Part shown: positions 1-8,051 of the stretch, piece after piece
How the letters are laid out: the number at the start of each line of letters is the position of its first letter
Numbering within the stretch: position 1 is the stretch's first letter
NCBI GenBank assembly: GCA_009923895.1
Contig: RFSP01000013.1
Span: 1 to 16,682 of the forward strand
Reading direction: 5' to 3'
DNA: 16,682 bases
Source: Betaproteobacteria bacterium
Lineage (GTDB): Bacteria; Pseudomonadota; Gammaproteobacteria; Burkholderiales; Burkholderiaceae_C
Position numbers and translations under genes: made by a program
The notes under the pieces: model-generated
The model's input: only the letters and a program-made list of their open reading frames with translations
What the model was told of the DNA's origin: nothing
Databases searched by the model: none

Positions 1-1
1 A

Positions 2-1687
2 CCGTCAGCACCATCGAGCGGGGCATCCGTCATTCGGCAATTTCCATTGCAAGAGCCGTCGAAACCCCAAGCTTTTGAATCGGCCCATGGGATCACCCGC
101 ACGGCGCTGTGCGTCGAAGTCCGAGACCCTGTGCGCAATAACGGCCCCACCCCCACGCCGTCTGATTCCGCAAGAGCCGGCATCCGCGACATCCGTGGTG
201 CCTTGTACGTGTTCATGCCGCCGGTGGCGCGGCTGGAAGACTATTTGCACTTGCTCAGTGCCGTGGAACACACCGCCGAGGCGCTGGGTGTGCGCATCGT
301 GCTCGAGGGCTATCCGCCGCCTCGAGACCCGAGGCTCCAAGTGTTGCAAGTCACGCCTGACCCTGGCGTCATCGAAGTCAACATTCACCCGGCCCACACC
401 TGGAAAGAGCTGGTTGAGCACACCGAGTTCTTGTATCAGGCCGCCTTCGAAAGCCGGTTGACGGCCGAGAAGTTCATGACCGATGGCCGCCACACGGGTA
501 CCGGCGGGGGCAACCACTTTGTGTTGGGTGGCGCCACCCCGGCCGACAGCCCCTTTTTGCGGCGCCCCGAGCTCTTGGCCAGCCTCATCTTATATTGGCA
601 CAACCACCCGTCGCTGAGCTATTTGTTCAGCGGCTTGTTCCTGGGCCCCACGAGTCAGGCGCCGCGCGTGGACGAAGCCCGCAACGACCAGCTCTATGAG
701 TTGGAAATTGCCGTGCGTGAGATCCAGAAAAACCGTGAACGCTTTGGCACCGACATGCCGCCGTGGCTGGTGGACCGGACCTTGCGCAACATCCTCATCG
801 ATGTCACGGGCAACACCCATCGCAGCGAGTTCTGCATCGACAAGCTGTACTCGCCCGACTCGGCCACGGGACGGTTGGGGCTGGTGGAATTGCGTGCTTT
901 CGAGATGCCGCCCCATGCACGCATGAGCGTGGTGCAGCAGCTGCTCTTGCGGGCCCTGGTGGCGCGTTTTTGGGAGCAACCCTATCTGGCCAAGCCTACC
1001 CGCTGGGGCACGCAACTGCACGACCGCTTTTTGCTACCGCACTTTGTTTGGAACGACTTTCAAGACGTGATCCAAGAATTGCAGACCGCGGGCTATGCCT
1101 TCGACGCGGCTTGGTTCGCTCCGCATTTTGAATTCCGCTTTCCCCATGTCGGCGAGATCCAAACCATGGGCATGGCCTTGCACTTGCGTCACGCCTTGGA
1201 GCCCTGGCATGTGATGGGTGAAGAAGGTGCCATCGGTGGCACCGTGCGTTACGTGGACTCCTCATTGGAGCGCATGGAAGTGCGCATCAACAACTTCAAC
1301 CCTCAGCGCTATGCCGTGACCGTCAACGGCCGGGCATTGCCCCTGCAGCCCACAGGCACGGCCGGTGAGTACGTGGCCGGCGTGCGCTATCGGGCTTGGG
1401 CACCTGCCTCGGCCTTGCATCCCACCATTGGCGTTCACGCCCCCCTCACCTTGGATGTGATCGACACCTGGCTCGAGCGCTCGGTGGGCGGGTGCCAATA
1501 CCACGTGGCTCACCCGGGAGGTCGCAACTACAGCACCCTGCCCATCAATGCCTACGAGGCCGAAAGCCGCCGTCTGGCGCGATTTTTCACCATGGGCCAC
1601 ACCCCAGGTCACATGCCGGGCGTTGCGCCCGCTCACGAGGTGGCCGCCAGCAAGGAGTTCCCGTTCACGCTGGACCTGCGCCGTTGA
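2..1687 (+). CDS. DUF2126-family transglutaminase-associated protein, C-terminal part (5' end cut by window)
   Basis: The frame is open from base 2, so this is the last 561 residues of a larger protein; family members run to roughly 1,100 residues, with a transglutaminase-like N-terminal half that lies outside the window. What is visible is the DUF2126 region. It has a DPGVIEVNIHP motif at about residues 120-130 (counting the first window codon as 1) and the diagnostic GTGGGNHFVLGG motif at about 166-177, followed by NHPSLSYLFSG and GPTSQAPRVDEAR. These conserved acidic and His-rich blocks resemble glutamine-synthetase/GCS-type carboxylate-amine ligases. Family-level inference is therefore ATP-dependent amide-bond formation on an unknown peptide or small molecule, probably in the cytosol. 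It ends in TGA; the next gene starts 15 bases later in the same reading frame. A TTG at 47 is in frame but should not be taken as the start. Family assignment is firm; the biochemical role is unproven. Confidence 0.9.
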   Translation, partial: PSAPSSGASVIRQFPLQEPSKPQAFESAHGITRTALCVEVRDPVRNNGPTPTPSDSARAGIRDIRGALYVFMPPVARLEDYLHLLSAVEHTAEALGVRIVLEGYPPPRDPRLQVLQVTPDPGVIEVNIHPAHTWKELVEHTEFLYQAAFESRLTAEKFMTDGRHTGTGGGNHFVLGGATPADSPFLRRPELLASLILYWHNHPSLSYLFSGLFLGPTSQAPRVDEARNDQLYELEIAVREIQKNRERFGTDMPPWLVDRTLRNILIDVTGNTHRSEFCIDKLYSPDSATGRLGLVELRAFEMPPHARMSVVQQLLLRALVARFWEQPYLAKPTRWGTQLHDRFLLPHFVWNDFQDVIQELQTAGYAFDAAWFAPHFEFRFPHVGEIQTMGMALHLRHALEPWHVMGEEGAIGGTVRYVDSSLERMEVRINNFNPQRYAVTVNGRALPLQPTGTAGEYVAGVRYRAWAPASALHPTIGVHAPLTLDVIDTWLERSVGGCQYHVAHPGGRNYSTLPINAYEAESRRLARFFTMGHTPGHMPGVAPAHEVAASKEFPFTLDLRR

Positions 1688-1702
1688 CCCTATGATGCCG
1701 CT

Positions 1703-4321
1703 GTGTCTCGAGTCTTTGCGAACCCTTCTGCCCACGTGGTAAAGCGGCTGGCCCTGCCCGCCGAAAGTGGCCATTTCGACGAACTCTTCGGCGCCTGCGT
1801 GGCCGCCACGAAGGGACCGTTCACGCCCCCCACACTCACAGCGGCTTGGAAAACCTTTTTCGACCAGCTGGGATCCAAAGGCCTGGACGACCTGGATCGG
1901 CGCACCCAGACCTTGGCCCGTCAGGTGCAAGACAACGGCATCACCTACAACCTGTATGCCGACAGCACCCAGCCTCAGCGACCTTGGGCGCTGGACCTTT
2001 TCCCGCTCATTCTCACGCCCAACAGCTGGAAGGAGATCGAGCAAGGCATCCTGCAGCGCGCCCGGTTGATGGAGGCCCTCATGGCCGACATCTATGGTCC
2101 ACAGCGCCTCTTGCGCGAGGCCATGATCCCACCTGCCCTGGTGCACGGCCACCCCGGCTATGTTCGTGCGCTGCAAGGTGTTGACCCCGTGGGGGGCGCG
2201 CATTTGCATTTGACCGCCTTTGACCTCGTGCGCAATCCCGAGGGCCGGTGGATGGTGATGTCGCAGCGCACTCAAGCGCCTTCGGGTTTGGGGTATCTGC
2301 TGGAAAACCGGCTCCTGATCTCCAGGCATTTTCCGCAGGCCTTTGAGGCCATGAACATCCAAAGGCTGGCGGCGTCTTACCGTGTCTGGGTGGAGTCGCT
2401 CAAGCGACACAGCCCTGCCGGAGGCGCCTCGCACGTGGCCTTGTTGACCCCGGGCCCCTACAACGAAACCTATTTCGAACACGTCTACCTGGCCCGGTAT
2501 CTTGGGCTGACCCTGGTGGAGGGCAGCGACCTCACGGTACGCAATGAACGGTTGTACTTGCGCACGCTCAGCGGCTTGGAGCCGGTTCACGTCTTGCTTA
2601 AGCGCTTGGACGACGACTTTCTCGACCCGCTGGAGCTGCGGGCCGATTCCACCCTGGGCATTCCCGGTCTGTTGCAATCCATTCGCGCGGGCCATGTGCT
2701 GGTGGCCAATGCACCGGGGTCGGCCTTTTTGGAGTCACCTGCCCTGCTGGGCTTTTTGCCGGCTTTGTGCCAACGCTTGTTGGACGAGCCGTTGCAGCTG
2801 CCCGCCTTGGACACCTGGTGGTGCGGCGAGCGCGCCGTCTTGCCCACCGTGCTGCCGGAATTGGAGCGCACCGTCATCAAACCCACCTATTCGGCCTTGC
2901 CGCATCAAGGGGGGTTTGAGGCTGTCTTGGCTCGCGATCTGACTCCCGCGCAGCGGCTGGACTGGGCCCAGCGAATCCAAGACGACCCCGACCGCTACAC
3001 GCTGCAATTCCATACGGCCGCGTCGCAAATGCCCACCTGGGCCAGCGGCTCCCGGGGCCTGGCGTCGCGGCCTGTGATCTTGCGCGTGTTTGCCATGCGC
3101 GACGGCCGGGACTCCTGGCGCGTCCTGCCCGGTGGCTTGGCACGCCTGGTTGGGGCCAACGCGCAAGTGGCCTCCATGCAGCGCGGCGGAAGCAGCGCCG
3201 ATGTGTGGGTCCAGACCGATGCAGAGGTCGATCGCAGCACACTGCTGGCAGCCAGCAGTTCGGCAACGGTCACCTTCACACCACGACAGCGTTTGGTCAC
3301 CAGCCGTGCGGCCGAAAATCTCTTCTGGTTGGGCCGCTACACCGAGCGCAGTGAAAACACGGTGCGTCTGGTCAGACTGTCTCTTGAAGCGCTCAATGGC
3401 GAAGACACGGCCTCCGCCAGCTTGTTGGCATGGCTGCAAGAACTTTCTGAGCGACAAGGCCTGGTGCCGCAAGGGGTGCCCAGCATGCTGTCAAAGGCGC
3501 GCGGGTCTGCTCGACGGCGCGTCTTTGAGCGCACCTTGATTGAGTCTTTGGACCAAGACCAACACGTCACCAGCGTCGGCTTCAATTTGCGCGCCTTGCA
3601 CCAAGCTGCATTTTCTGTGCGTGAACGTCTGTCCCACGAAACTTGGCAGGTCATTGATCAAGCCTTGACGCGCTTTCGGCAAGACTGCGCTCAAGCGGTG
3701 GCACAACCTGATTTCTCCACCGTGCAGGCCCTTCAGGCCTTGGATGCGCTGAGTTCGTCCCTGGCGGCCCTCACGGGCGCGCAGACCGACCGCATGACCC
3801 GAGACGACGGTTGGCAGTTGCTGAGCGTCGGCCGACATGTGGAGAGGCTGGGCTTTCTCTCGGAAGCCCTGTTGCTGGCGGTGGAAACAGGGGCGTTCGA
3901 GCCGTCCAAGGCCTCCGACAACGAGAACAGCTCGCACTACACAGCCTTGTTGTCGCTGTTTGACAGCTCCATCACCTTTCGAGCGCAACATCAACAAAGT
4001 CGCGAACTTGAGCCCCTGCTGTCTTTGCTGGTGGAAGACGATGAAAACCCAAGAGCCCTGGCCTGGGTGGCACGCGCACTTCGCTCACGCTTGGCCAAAC
4101 TCTCGCAAATGCACTCAGAAGCTCCCGATGCCTTGGGTCGCGTGGTGCCCCACCTAACGCAGTGGCCCGTTGACGCCTTGAGCACACGCGATGCAGAAGG
4201 ACGCTTGAGCGCGCTCGAAGCATGTCTACAAGCCTGCAGCAAGTCTGCCTGGCAGGTGTCGGACGCCATCACCGCTCGGTACTTCCGTCACACCGAGAGC
4301 GCGGGAACGGTGGGAGTCTGA
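1703..4321 (+). CDS. Circularly permuted type 2 ATP-grasp protein fused to alpha-E domain
   Basis: This 872-residue protein joins two domains that are separate genes in many bacteria. Residues about 20-510 form the circularly permuted ATP-grasp module (DUF404/DUF407 type). It shows YNETYFEHVYLARYLG near 253-268, HVLLKRLDDDFLDP near 296-309, the nucleotide-binding VIKPTY near 391-396, and an LRVFAMRDG...LPGGLARLVG block near 460-484. Residues about 531-865 form the all-helical alpha-E domain (DUF403), opening with SRAAENLFWLGRYTERSENTVRLVR-type sequence near 534-558. ATP-grasp enzymes activate a carboxylate as acyl-phosphate and join it to an amine, and the genomic partners here (DUF2126, transglutaminase) fit a peptide-ligase/peptidase cluster; the real substrate is unknown. 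The start is GTG at 1703, the first possible start after the upstream stop, with no convincing Shine-Dalgarno sequence, so translation may be coupled to the gene before. The stop lies 3 bases before the next start. No lesion was seen. Confidence 0.9.
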   Translation: MSRVFANPSAHVVKRLALPAESGHFDELFGACVAATKGPFTPPTLTAAWKTFFDQLGSKGLDDLDRRTQTLARQVQDNGITYNLYADSTQPQRPWALDLFPLILTPNSWKEIEQGILQRARLMEALMADIYGPQRLLREAMIPPALVHGHPGYVRALQGVDPVGGAHLHLTAFDLVRNPEGRWMVMSQRTQAPSGLGYLLENRLLISRHFPQAFEAMNIQRLAASYRVWVESLKRHSPAGGASHVALLTPGPYNETYFEHVYLARYLGLTLVEGSDLTVRNERLYLRTLSGLEPVHVLLKRLDDDFLDPLELRADSTLGIPGLLQSIRAGHVLVANAPGSAFLESPALLGFLPALCQRLLDEPLQLPALDTWWCGERAVLPTVLPELERTVIKPTYSALPHQGGFEAVLARDLTPAQRLDWAQRIQDDPDRYTLQFHTAASQMPTWASGSRGLASRPVILRVFAMRDGRDSWRVLPGGLARLVGANAQVASMQRGGSSADVWVQTDAEVDRSTLLAASSSATVTFTPRQRLVTSRAAENLFWLGRYTERSENTVRLVRLSLEALNGEDTASASLLAWLQELSERQGLVPQGVPSMLSKARGSARRRVFERTLIESLDQDQHVTSVGFNLRALHQAAFSVRERLSHETWQVIDQALTRFRQDCAQAVAQPDFSTVQALQALDALSSSLAALTGAQTDRMTRDDGWQLLSVGRHVERLGFLSEALLLAVETGAFEPSKASDNENSSHYTALLSLFDSSITFRAQHQQSRELEPLLSLLVEDDENPRALAWVARALRSRLAKLSQMHSEAPDALGRVVPHLTQWPVDALSTRDAEGRLSALEACLQACSKSAWQVSDAITARYFRHTESAGTVGV
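4312..4316 (+). promoter_or_regulatory. Ribosome binding site for the transglutaminase-like gene
   Basis: GGGAG sits 8 bases before the GTG at 4325 and lies within the last codons of the ATP-grasp/alpha-E gene. It supports the GTG start and translational coupling. Confidence 0.6.
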
Positions 4322-4324
4322 GCC

Positions 4325-5434
4325 GTGCAGTTGCAAGTCACCCACACCACCGACTACCAGTACGATCCGGCCGTCAGCACGGCCCAGCATCTGGCCTGCT
4401 TGCTGCCGCGTGATTTGCCCTCGCAACGGGTTCGGTCATCGTCCTTGCGCATCGACCCCGAGCCCGAAGCGGTGCACGAGCATCGCGACGCCTTTGGCAA
4501 TCGGCGAGCGTTCTTTGCCCTGCCCCACCCTCACCAGGCGCTGCACATCGAGGCGAAGTGCGTGGTGCAAACCGAAAGCCTGCCTGTGGTTCCGGCAAGC
4601 GAGACCCACACCCCACCCTGGGAGCAGGTACGCGATCATTTTCACTACCGCGCGGGGGCCGCCTGGGACGCGGCGACTGAGTTTGCGTTCGCATCACAGT
4701 ACGTCCCCAAAGCTGAGGCCTTTGAGCAGTTTGCGCGGCCCAGTTTCACAGCTGGTCGCCCCGTGCTGGAAGCAGCCATCGACCTCATGCGACGCATCCA
4801 CCGCGACTTTGAATACGCCAGCAAGAGCACCGACATCAACACGCCCGCGCTGGAAGCCCTGCAACGTCGCCAGGGTGTGTGCCAGGATTTCGCCCACATC
4901 TTGCTCGCCTGCTTGCGCACGCTGGGCTTGTCGGCCCGCTACGTCAGCGGCTATTTGTTGACGGTTCCCCCAAAAGGGCAGCCCCGGCTGGTGGGCAGCG
5001 ACGCGTCGCATGCGTGGGCCTCGGTGTACGTGTTGGTCTTGAAGAGTGGCGTGTCCTTGGGCGGCTTGTCTGACGAAGACCGCGCCTGGGCCTTGGCGGT
5101 GGCAGCGTTGCGATTGAACACTGAGGCCGAATGCACTGAAGCGCAGGCCAACGAAGCCCTTAAGGCCTGCTTGCAACAAGAAGGGGCCTTCTTACAGACC
5201 GACCATGTGGAGCTGCGCCGTTGGCTGGTGGACACGGGGTGGTGGGTGCGTGACGGCTACGGCCGGGCCTATCGCCGACGGCACTTGAGCGAATTGCCCG
5301 AGCCGTTGCGAGCGATTGCACAGGCCCTGACGGGCTGGGACGTTGCGGCCTGGATCCTGTCGCAGCGTGTGGCAGCCCACCAGGCGCGCGAAGCGCGTCG
5401 TCAAGCTTGGGAAGCTAAACAGGCTGGCCTCTAG
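4325..5434 (+). CDS. Transglutaminase-like protein fused in frame to a DUF2087-like domain; catalytic Asp segment missing
   Basis: Residues 1-235 are a standard bacterial transglutaminase-like protein: the N-terminal beta domain (LQVTHTTDYQYD, residues 3-14, and HRDAFGNR near 53-60), then the papain-like core with the nucleophile in GVCQDFAH (Cys186) and the His in SDASHAWASVY (His229). In relatives this His is followed by a GWVDFDPTN-type strand that supplies the third triad residue, Asp. Here the sequence changes right after residue 235 (about base 5030). It becomes a DUF2087-like domain: TEAQANEALKACL near 271-283, DHVELRRWLVDTGWWVRDG near 293-311, then GRAYRR, followed by a basic helical tail to 369. 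The normal protein is about 270-300 residues, so the C-terminal part of the fold is gone. The start is GTG with a good GGGAG ribosome site (4312-4316) inside the previous gene's end. It is likely co-translated with the ATP-grasp gene. Thiol hydrolase activity is doubtful. It may be a deletion fusion of two neighbouring genes. Confidence 0.85.
   Translation: MQLQVTHTTDYQYDPAVSTAQHLACLLPRDLPSQRVRSSSLRIDPEPEAVHEHRDAFGNRRAFFALPHPHQALHIEAKCVVQTESLPVVPASETHTPPWEQVRDHFHYRAGAAWDAATEFAFASQYVPKAEAFEQFARPSFTAGRPVLEAAIDLMRRIHRDFEYASKSTDINTPALEALQRRQGVCQDFAHILLACLRTLGLSARYVSGYLLTVPPKGQPRLVGSDASHAWASVYVLVLKSGVSLGGLSDEDRAWALAVAALRLNTEAECTEAQANEALKACLQQEGAFLQTDHVELRRWLVDTGWWVRDGYGRAYRRRHLSELPEPLRAIAQALTGWDVAAWILSQRVAAHQAREARRQAWEAKQAGL
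5024..5044 (+). other. Junction between transglutaminase and DUF2087-like sequence
   Basis: Residues about 234-240 of the fusion protein. Upstream is typical transglutaminase sequence ending HAWASVY; downstream is unrelated LKSGVSLGGLSDEDRAW that leads into the DUF2087-like domain. No other frame in this stretch encodes the expected GWVDFDPTN-like strand, so a clean in-frame junction explains it better than a frameshift. Confidence 0.65.
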
Positions 5435-5441
5435 ACCATCG

Positions 5442-6224
5442 TCAAGGCAGAAAGCCCGCCTTCTCGAGCGTCGCCCGCAATGCCGCCGCGTCCAACGCAA
5501 ACTGATCGGGGTCGTATTTGACCTTGCTGGTGTAGAACTGGGCCAGTGAGGTGATGCCGTGCTCTTCGGCCAAGGCCTTGAGGCGGGGCATGGACATATA
5601 ACGCTCCCACCCCTTGTGTTCGCGGTCGGCGTAAATGGCATCCAATTGCGCAGCCGTGGGCCGCTGATAACGCTCGTCGTGCAAAAAGGCCTGCAAGGGC
5701 AGACGATCGCGCTGCGGTGGCGTCTCGGCGGGATACCCCACCACCAAGCTGGTCACCGGCAAGCAAGCCGGCGGCAGCTCCAAGAACTCGGCAATCTGCG
5801 CCATCGAGTGCAGCGTGGTACCCATGTAGCAAATGCCCAACCCTCGGGCTTCCAAGCCCAAACACACGTTTTGCGCCACGATCACGGCATCCACCAAGGC
5901 CACATGCCAGCCAATGAAGTTGGCGAAGTTGTCACGGGCCCCACGCGCGGCCAACCAAGACCGTGTGCGAAACATGTCGGCACAAAAGGTCATGACCAAC
6001 GGGGCCTGCAGCACCATGTCCTGCTCAAAGTGCAGTTCGTAAAGGCGCCGTTTGCGCTCTGGATCTCGCGTCAGCACGATCGAGCAGGTGTTGAGGTTGC
6101 CCGACGACGATCCGCCAGCAATCGCCTGCTGACACACCGTCTCGATCAGATCCTGAGCCACAGGATCGGGACGGAATTGACGGATGGATCGGTGGGCGGC
6201 GAACGTGTCTTCGAGGGTCTTCAT
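5442..6224 (-). CDS. Nitroreductase-family FMN-dependent NAD(P)H oxidoreductase
   Basis: This 260-residue protein has the nitroreductase fold signature. HRSIRQFRPDPV near residues 11-22 is the FMN-phosphate binding start, AIAGGSSSGNLN near 35-45 is the flavin loop, then ARGARDNFANFIGWHVALVDAVIVAQN near 93-119, and GLGICYMGTTLH near 128-139 together with LPVTSLVVGYPAE near 155-167, the usual C-terminal flavin and dimer elements. Such enzymes reduce nitro compounds, quinones or flavins in the cytosol as homodimers; length and motifs resemble the NfsA-like subgroup, but the substrate cannot be told. The ATG at 6224 (MKTLEDTFAAHRSIRQF) was chosen because the 25 extra in-frame upstream residues are translated repeat sequence overlapping the ligase stop. 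Only a weak GGTGG precedes the start. It lies downstream of the ligase gene on the same strand, 71 bases away, and converges on the transglutaminase gene with a 7-base gap. Confidence 0.88.
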   Translation of the reverse strand: MKTLEDTFAAHRSIRQFRPDPVAQDLIETVCQQAIAGGSSSGNLNTCSIVLTRDPERKRRLYELHFEQDMVLQAPLVMTFCADMFRTRSWLAARGARDNFANFIGWHVALVDAVIVAQNVCLGLEARGLGICYMGTTLHSMAQIAEFLELPPACLPVTSLVVGYPAETPPQRDRLPLQAFLHDERYQRPTAAQLDAIYADREHKGWERYMSMPRLKALAEEHGITSLAQFYTSKVKYDPDQFALDAAALRATLEKAGFLP

Positions 6225-6260
6225 ACCACCGAGTGTAGAGCGCTGTGGGCCACCGATGAC

Positions 6261-6290
6261 GACCGCTGGGGACCGCTGGGGACCGCCTGG
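6261..6290. repeat. 10-bp tandem repeat, about 3 copies, between ligase and nitroreductase genes
   Basis: GACCGCTGGG occurs twice exactly at 6261-6280 and is followed by a near copy, GACCGCCTGG, at 6281-6290. It fills most of the 71-base spacer between the ligase stop (6296) and the nitroreductase ATG (6224). No promoter or terminator could be recognised around it. It may be slippage-generated spacer. Confidence 0.75.
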
Positions 6291-6295
6291 GCCGA

Positions 6296-8044
6296 TCAAG
6301 GCGGATCGGTCATGCCCGCGAGCAACGCTTTGAGCGCCGGCAAGGCGTCCGCTTCGTGCAGTGGCTTGTCATCGCGAATGCGCAAGATGCGCGGAAAGCG
6401 CACGGCAATGCCGCTCTTGTGTCGGGGGCTCAGGCTCAAGCCTTCAAACCCCAATTCAAGGACCATGGTGGGTTTGACGCTGCGCACCGGCCCGAACTTC
6501 TCCAGCGTGTGGGCACGGATCACCTTGTCCACGCGGTCGATCTCGGCTTGACTCAGCCCAGAGTAGGCTTTGGCGAACGGCACCAGTTGCAAAGCGCCCG
6601 GCTGCGCAGGCTCTCGGCGCACAATGGCTTCGATGACCCCCTGAGCCTCGCCTTCATCGCAAGGTGGACGGTTCCACACAGCAAAGGTGTAGTCGGTGTA
6701 CAAGCTGGCACGGCGGCCGTGTCCAGCCTGGGCATAGATCAAGACCGCATCGACAGTGTAGGGGTCGACTTTCCATTTCCACCAAGCCATCGCGGAGAGC
6801 CCTTCGGGCTTTCTGCGGCCGACTCCATAGGTGGAAGCTCGGTGCTTGAGCATCAAGCCCTCCACACCTCGCGCACGGGCACTGGAGCGCAGAGCGGTCA
6901 GCCCTTGCCAATCTTGAGACTCAATCAAGGCAGACAAGCGCAAACCCGTCTGCTGCGCCACCTGCTCCAGGTGCTGTCGTCGCTCGCTTTGCGTTTGCGT
7001 GCGCACATCTTGGCCTTGCCACTCCAGCAGGTCGTAGGCCAAAAAGACCACCGGCACCTCAGACAACACTTTGCGCGTCACCACCTTGCGAGACAGACGT
7101 TGCTGCAGACGCTGAAAGGGCAGCGGTGTCTGATGACCCTCGCGCCATGCAAGGAGTTCTCCATCCAACACCGTCCCGTCGGGCAGGAGTGACAAGGCAC
7201 TTTCCACCTCCGGAAAACGTTCGGTGATCAACTCTTCTCCGCGAGACCAGATCCAGATTTGGCCCGCCCGGCGCACCACCTGAGCCCGGATGCCGTCATA
7301 CTTCCACTCCACCTGCCATTGATCCAATGGCGGCAAGGCATTGACATCGCCGTCCCACGGGTGTGCGAGGAAGAAAGGGTAAGGCTGCCCTGCGTCGTCC
7401 CCGGGGTTGTCGTCGGCCAGACTGCCACTGTCCCCGTCACTGCCCACACCCGGCGCTGAGGCGATGAGCTTGAGATACCGCTGTGCGCTGGGCAGCGCGC
7501 GCGATTCGGCCCACCCCATCATCCGCTGTGCGATGCGACTGGCATCCACGCCGGCCACCTGCGCCAAAGCCCGTTGCACCAGGAGCTTGCTGACGCCCAC
7601 CCGCAAGCCACCGCCCAGGAGCTTGACGTAGAGAAACCGGCCCTGCGCGTCCAGTTGATGCCAAGCGGCCCGGATTTGTGCCATCTGCGCTGCAGCGTCC
7701 AAGTCGCGAAGGGGCCAGAGATGTTCCTCGACCCATTGCGCCAGACCCCGATCAGACGCGTCACCATCACCGGGAACCACCAGCGCAATGGTCTCCGCCA
7801 AATCGCCCACCACCTGGTAGCACTCTTCAAAGAGCCAGTCGTCCAGCCCTGCCACCTCGCAAGCCAAGGTACGAAGCGTGGACGTTGCAACCGCCCGACG
7901 CACTTTGCCTCCCGACAAAAAATACACAGACCACGCTGCATCGCCAGGGGACGACTGTGTGAAGTACGACACCATGATCTCCACCTTGGCAGAGGTGGAA
8001 GTGGTGGCATCAAGCGCTTGGTACAAATCCGCAAACCGTCGCAT
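6296..8044 (-). CDS. ATP-dependent DNA ligase (ligase-associated repair cassette type)
   Basis: A 582-residue ATP-dependent DNA ligase that seals nicks in duplex DNA through a ligase-AMP intermediate. The N-terminal DNA-binding helical domain (about 1-190) contains WSVYFLSGGK and FKL-like VGVSKLLVQRALA segments. The adenylation domain carries the nucleotidyl-transferase motif EWKYDGIRAQ with catalytic Lys248, then SRGEE near 267-271, DGELLAW near 294-300, FLAYDLLEW near 334-342, EGLMLKHR near 395-402 and WWKWKVDPYTVD near 421-432. The C-terminal OB domain ends with RHKSGIAVRFPRILR near 541-555. All motifs are present and the length is normal for the type found next to a 'ligase-associated' exonuclease, helicase and phosphoesterase, so it is probably active. 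It starts 7 bases after the MgtA-like stop and is likely co-transcribed. It is a cytosolic accessory ligase, additional to the NAD-dependent LigA expected elsewhere. An unusual acidic, Gly/Ser/Asp-rich linker (about 198-218) joins the DNA-binding and adenylation domains. Confidence 0.92.
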   Translation of the reverse strand: MRRFADLYQALDATTSTSAKVEIMVSYFTQSSPGDAAWSVYFLSGGKVRRAVATSTLRTLACEVAGLDDWLFEECYQVVGDLAETIALVVPGDGDASDRGLAQWVEEHLWPLRDLDAAAQMAQIRAAWHQLDAQGRFLYVKLLGGGLRVGVSKLLVQRALAQVAGVDASRIAQRMMGWAESRALPSAQRYLKLIASAPGVGSDGDSGSLADDNPGDDAGQPYPFFLAHPWDGDVNALPPLDQWQVEWKYDGIRAQVVRRAGQIWIWSRGEELITERFPEVESALSLLPDGTVLDGELLAWREGHQTPLPFQRLQQRLSRKVVTRKVLSEVPVVFLAYDLLEWQGQDVRTQTQSERRQHLEQVAQQTGLRLSALIESQDWQGLTALRSSARARGVEGLMLKHRASTYGVGRRKPEGLSAMAWWKWKVDPYTVDAVLIYAQAGHGRRASLYTDYTFAVWNRPPCDEGEAQGVIEAIVRREPAQPGALQLVPFAKAYSGLSQAEIDRVDKVIRAHTLEKFGPVRSVKPTMVLELGFEGLSLSPRHKSGIAVRFPRILRIRDDKPLHEADALPALKALLAGMTDPP

Positions 8045-8051
8045 GTGCCCA

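Noticed and set aside
1262..2695. Minus-strand open frame (477 codons) opposite DUF2126 and ATP-grasp genes
   Set aside because: Shadow in GC-rich coding DNA; no family motifs, and it spans the boundary of two well supported plus-strand genes.
5024..5100. Frameshift as explanation for the odd transglutaminase C-terminus
   Set aside because: Neither other frame encodes the missing GWVDFDPTN-like strand; the continuing frame gives a coherent DUF2087-like domain.
5444..5462. Possible bidirectional terminator (AAGGC...GCCTT) at the convergent junction
   Set aside because: Only a 5-pair stem with a 9-base loop inside the nitroreductase 3' coding end, and no T-run.
6225..6299. Longer start for the nitroreductase
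   Set aside because: The additional 25 residues translate the tandem repeat and overlap the ligase stop; family members begin at the MKTLED-like start.
5559..6551. Plus-strand open frame (330 codons) opposite nitroreductase and the ligase end
   Set aside because: Antisense to two conserved genes and without recognisable motifs.
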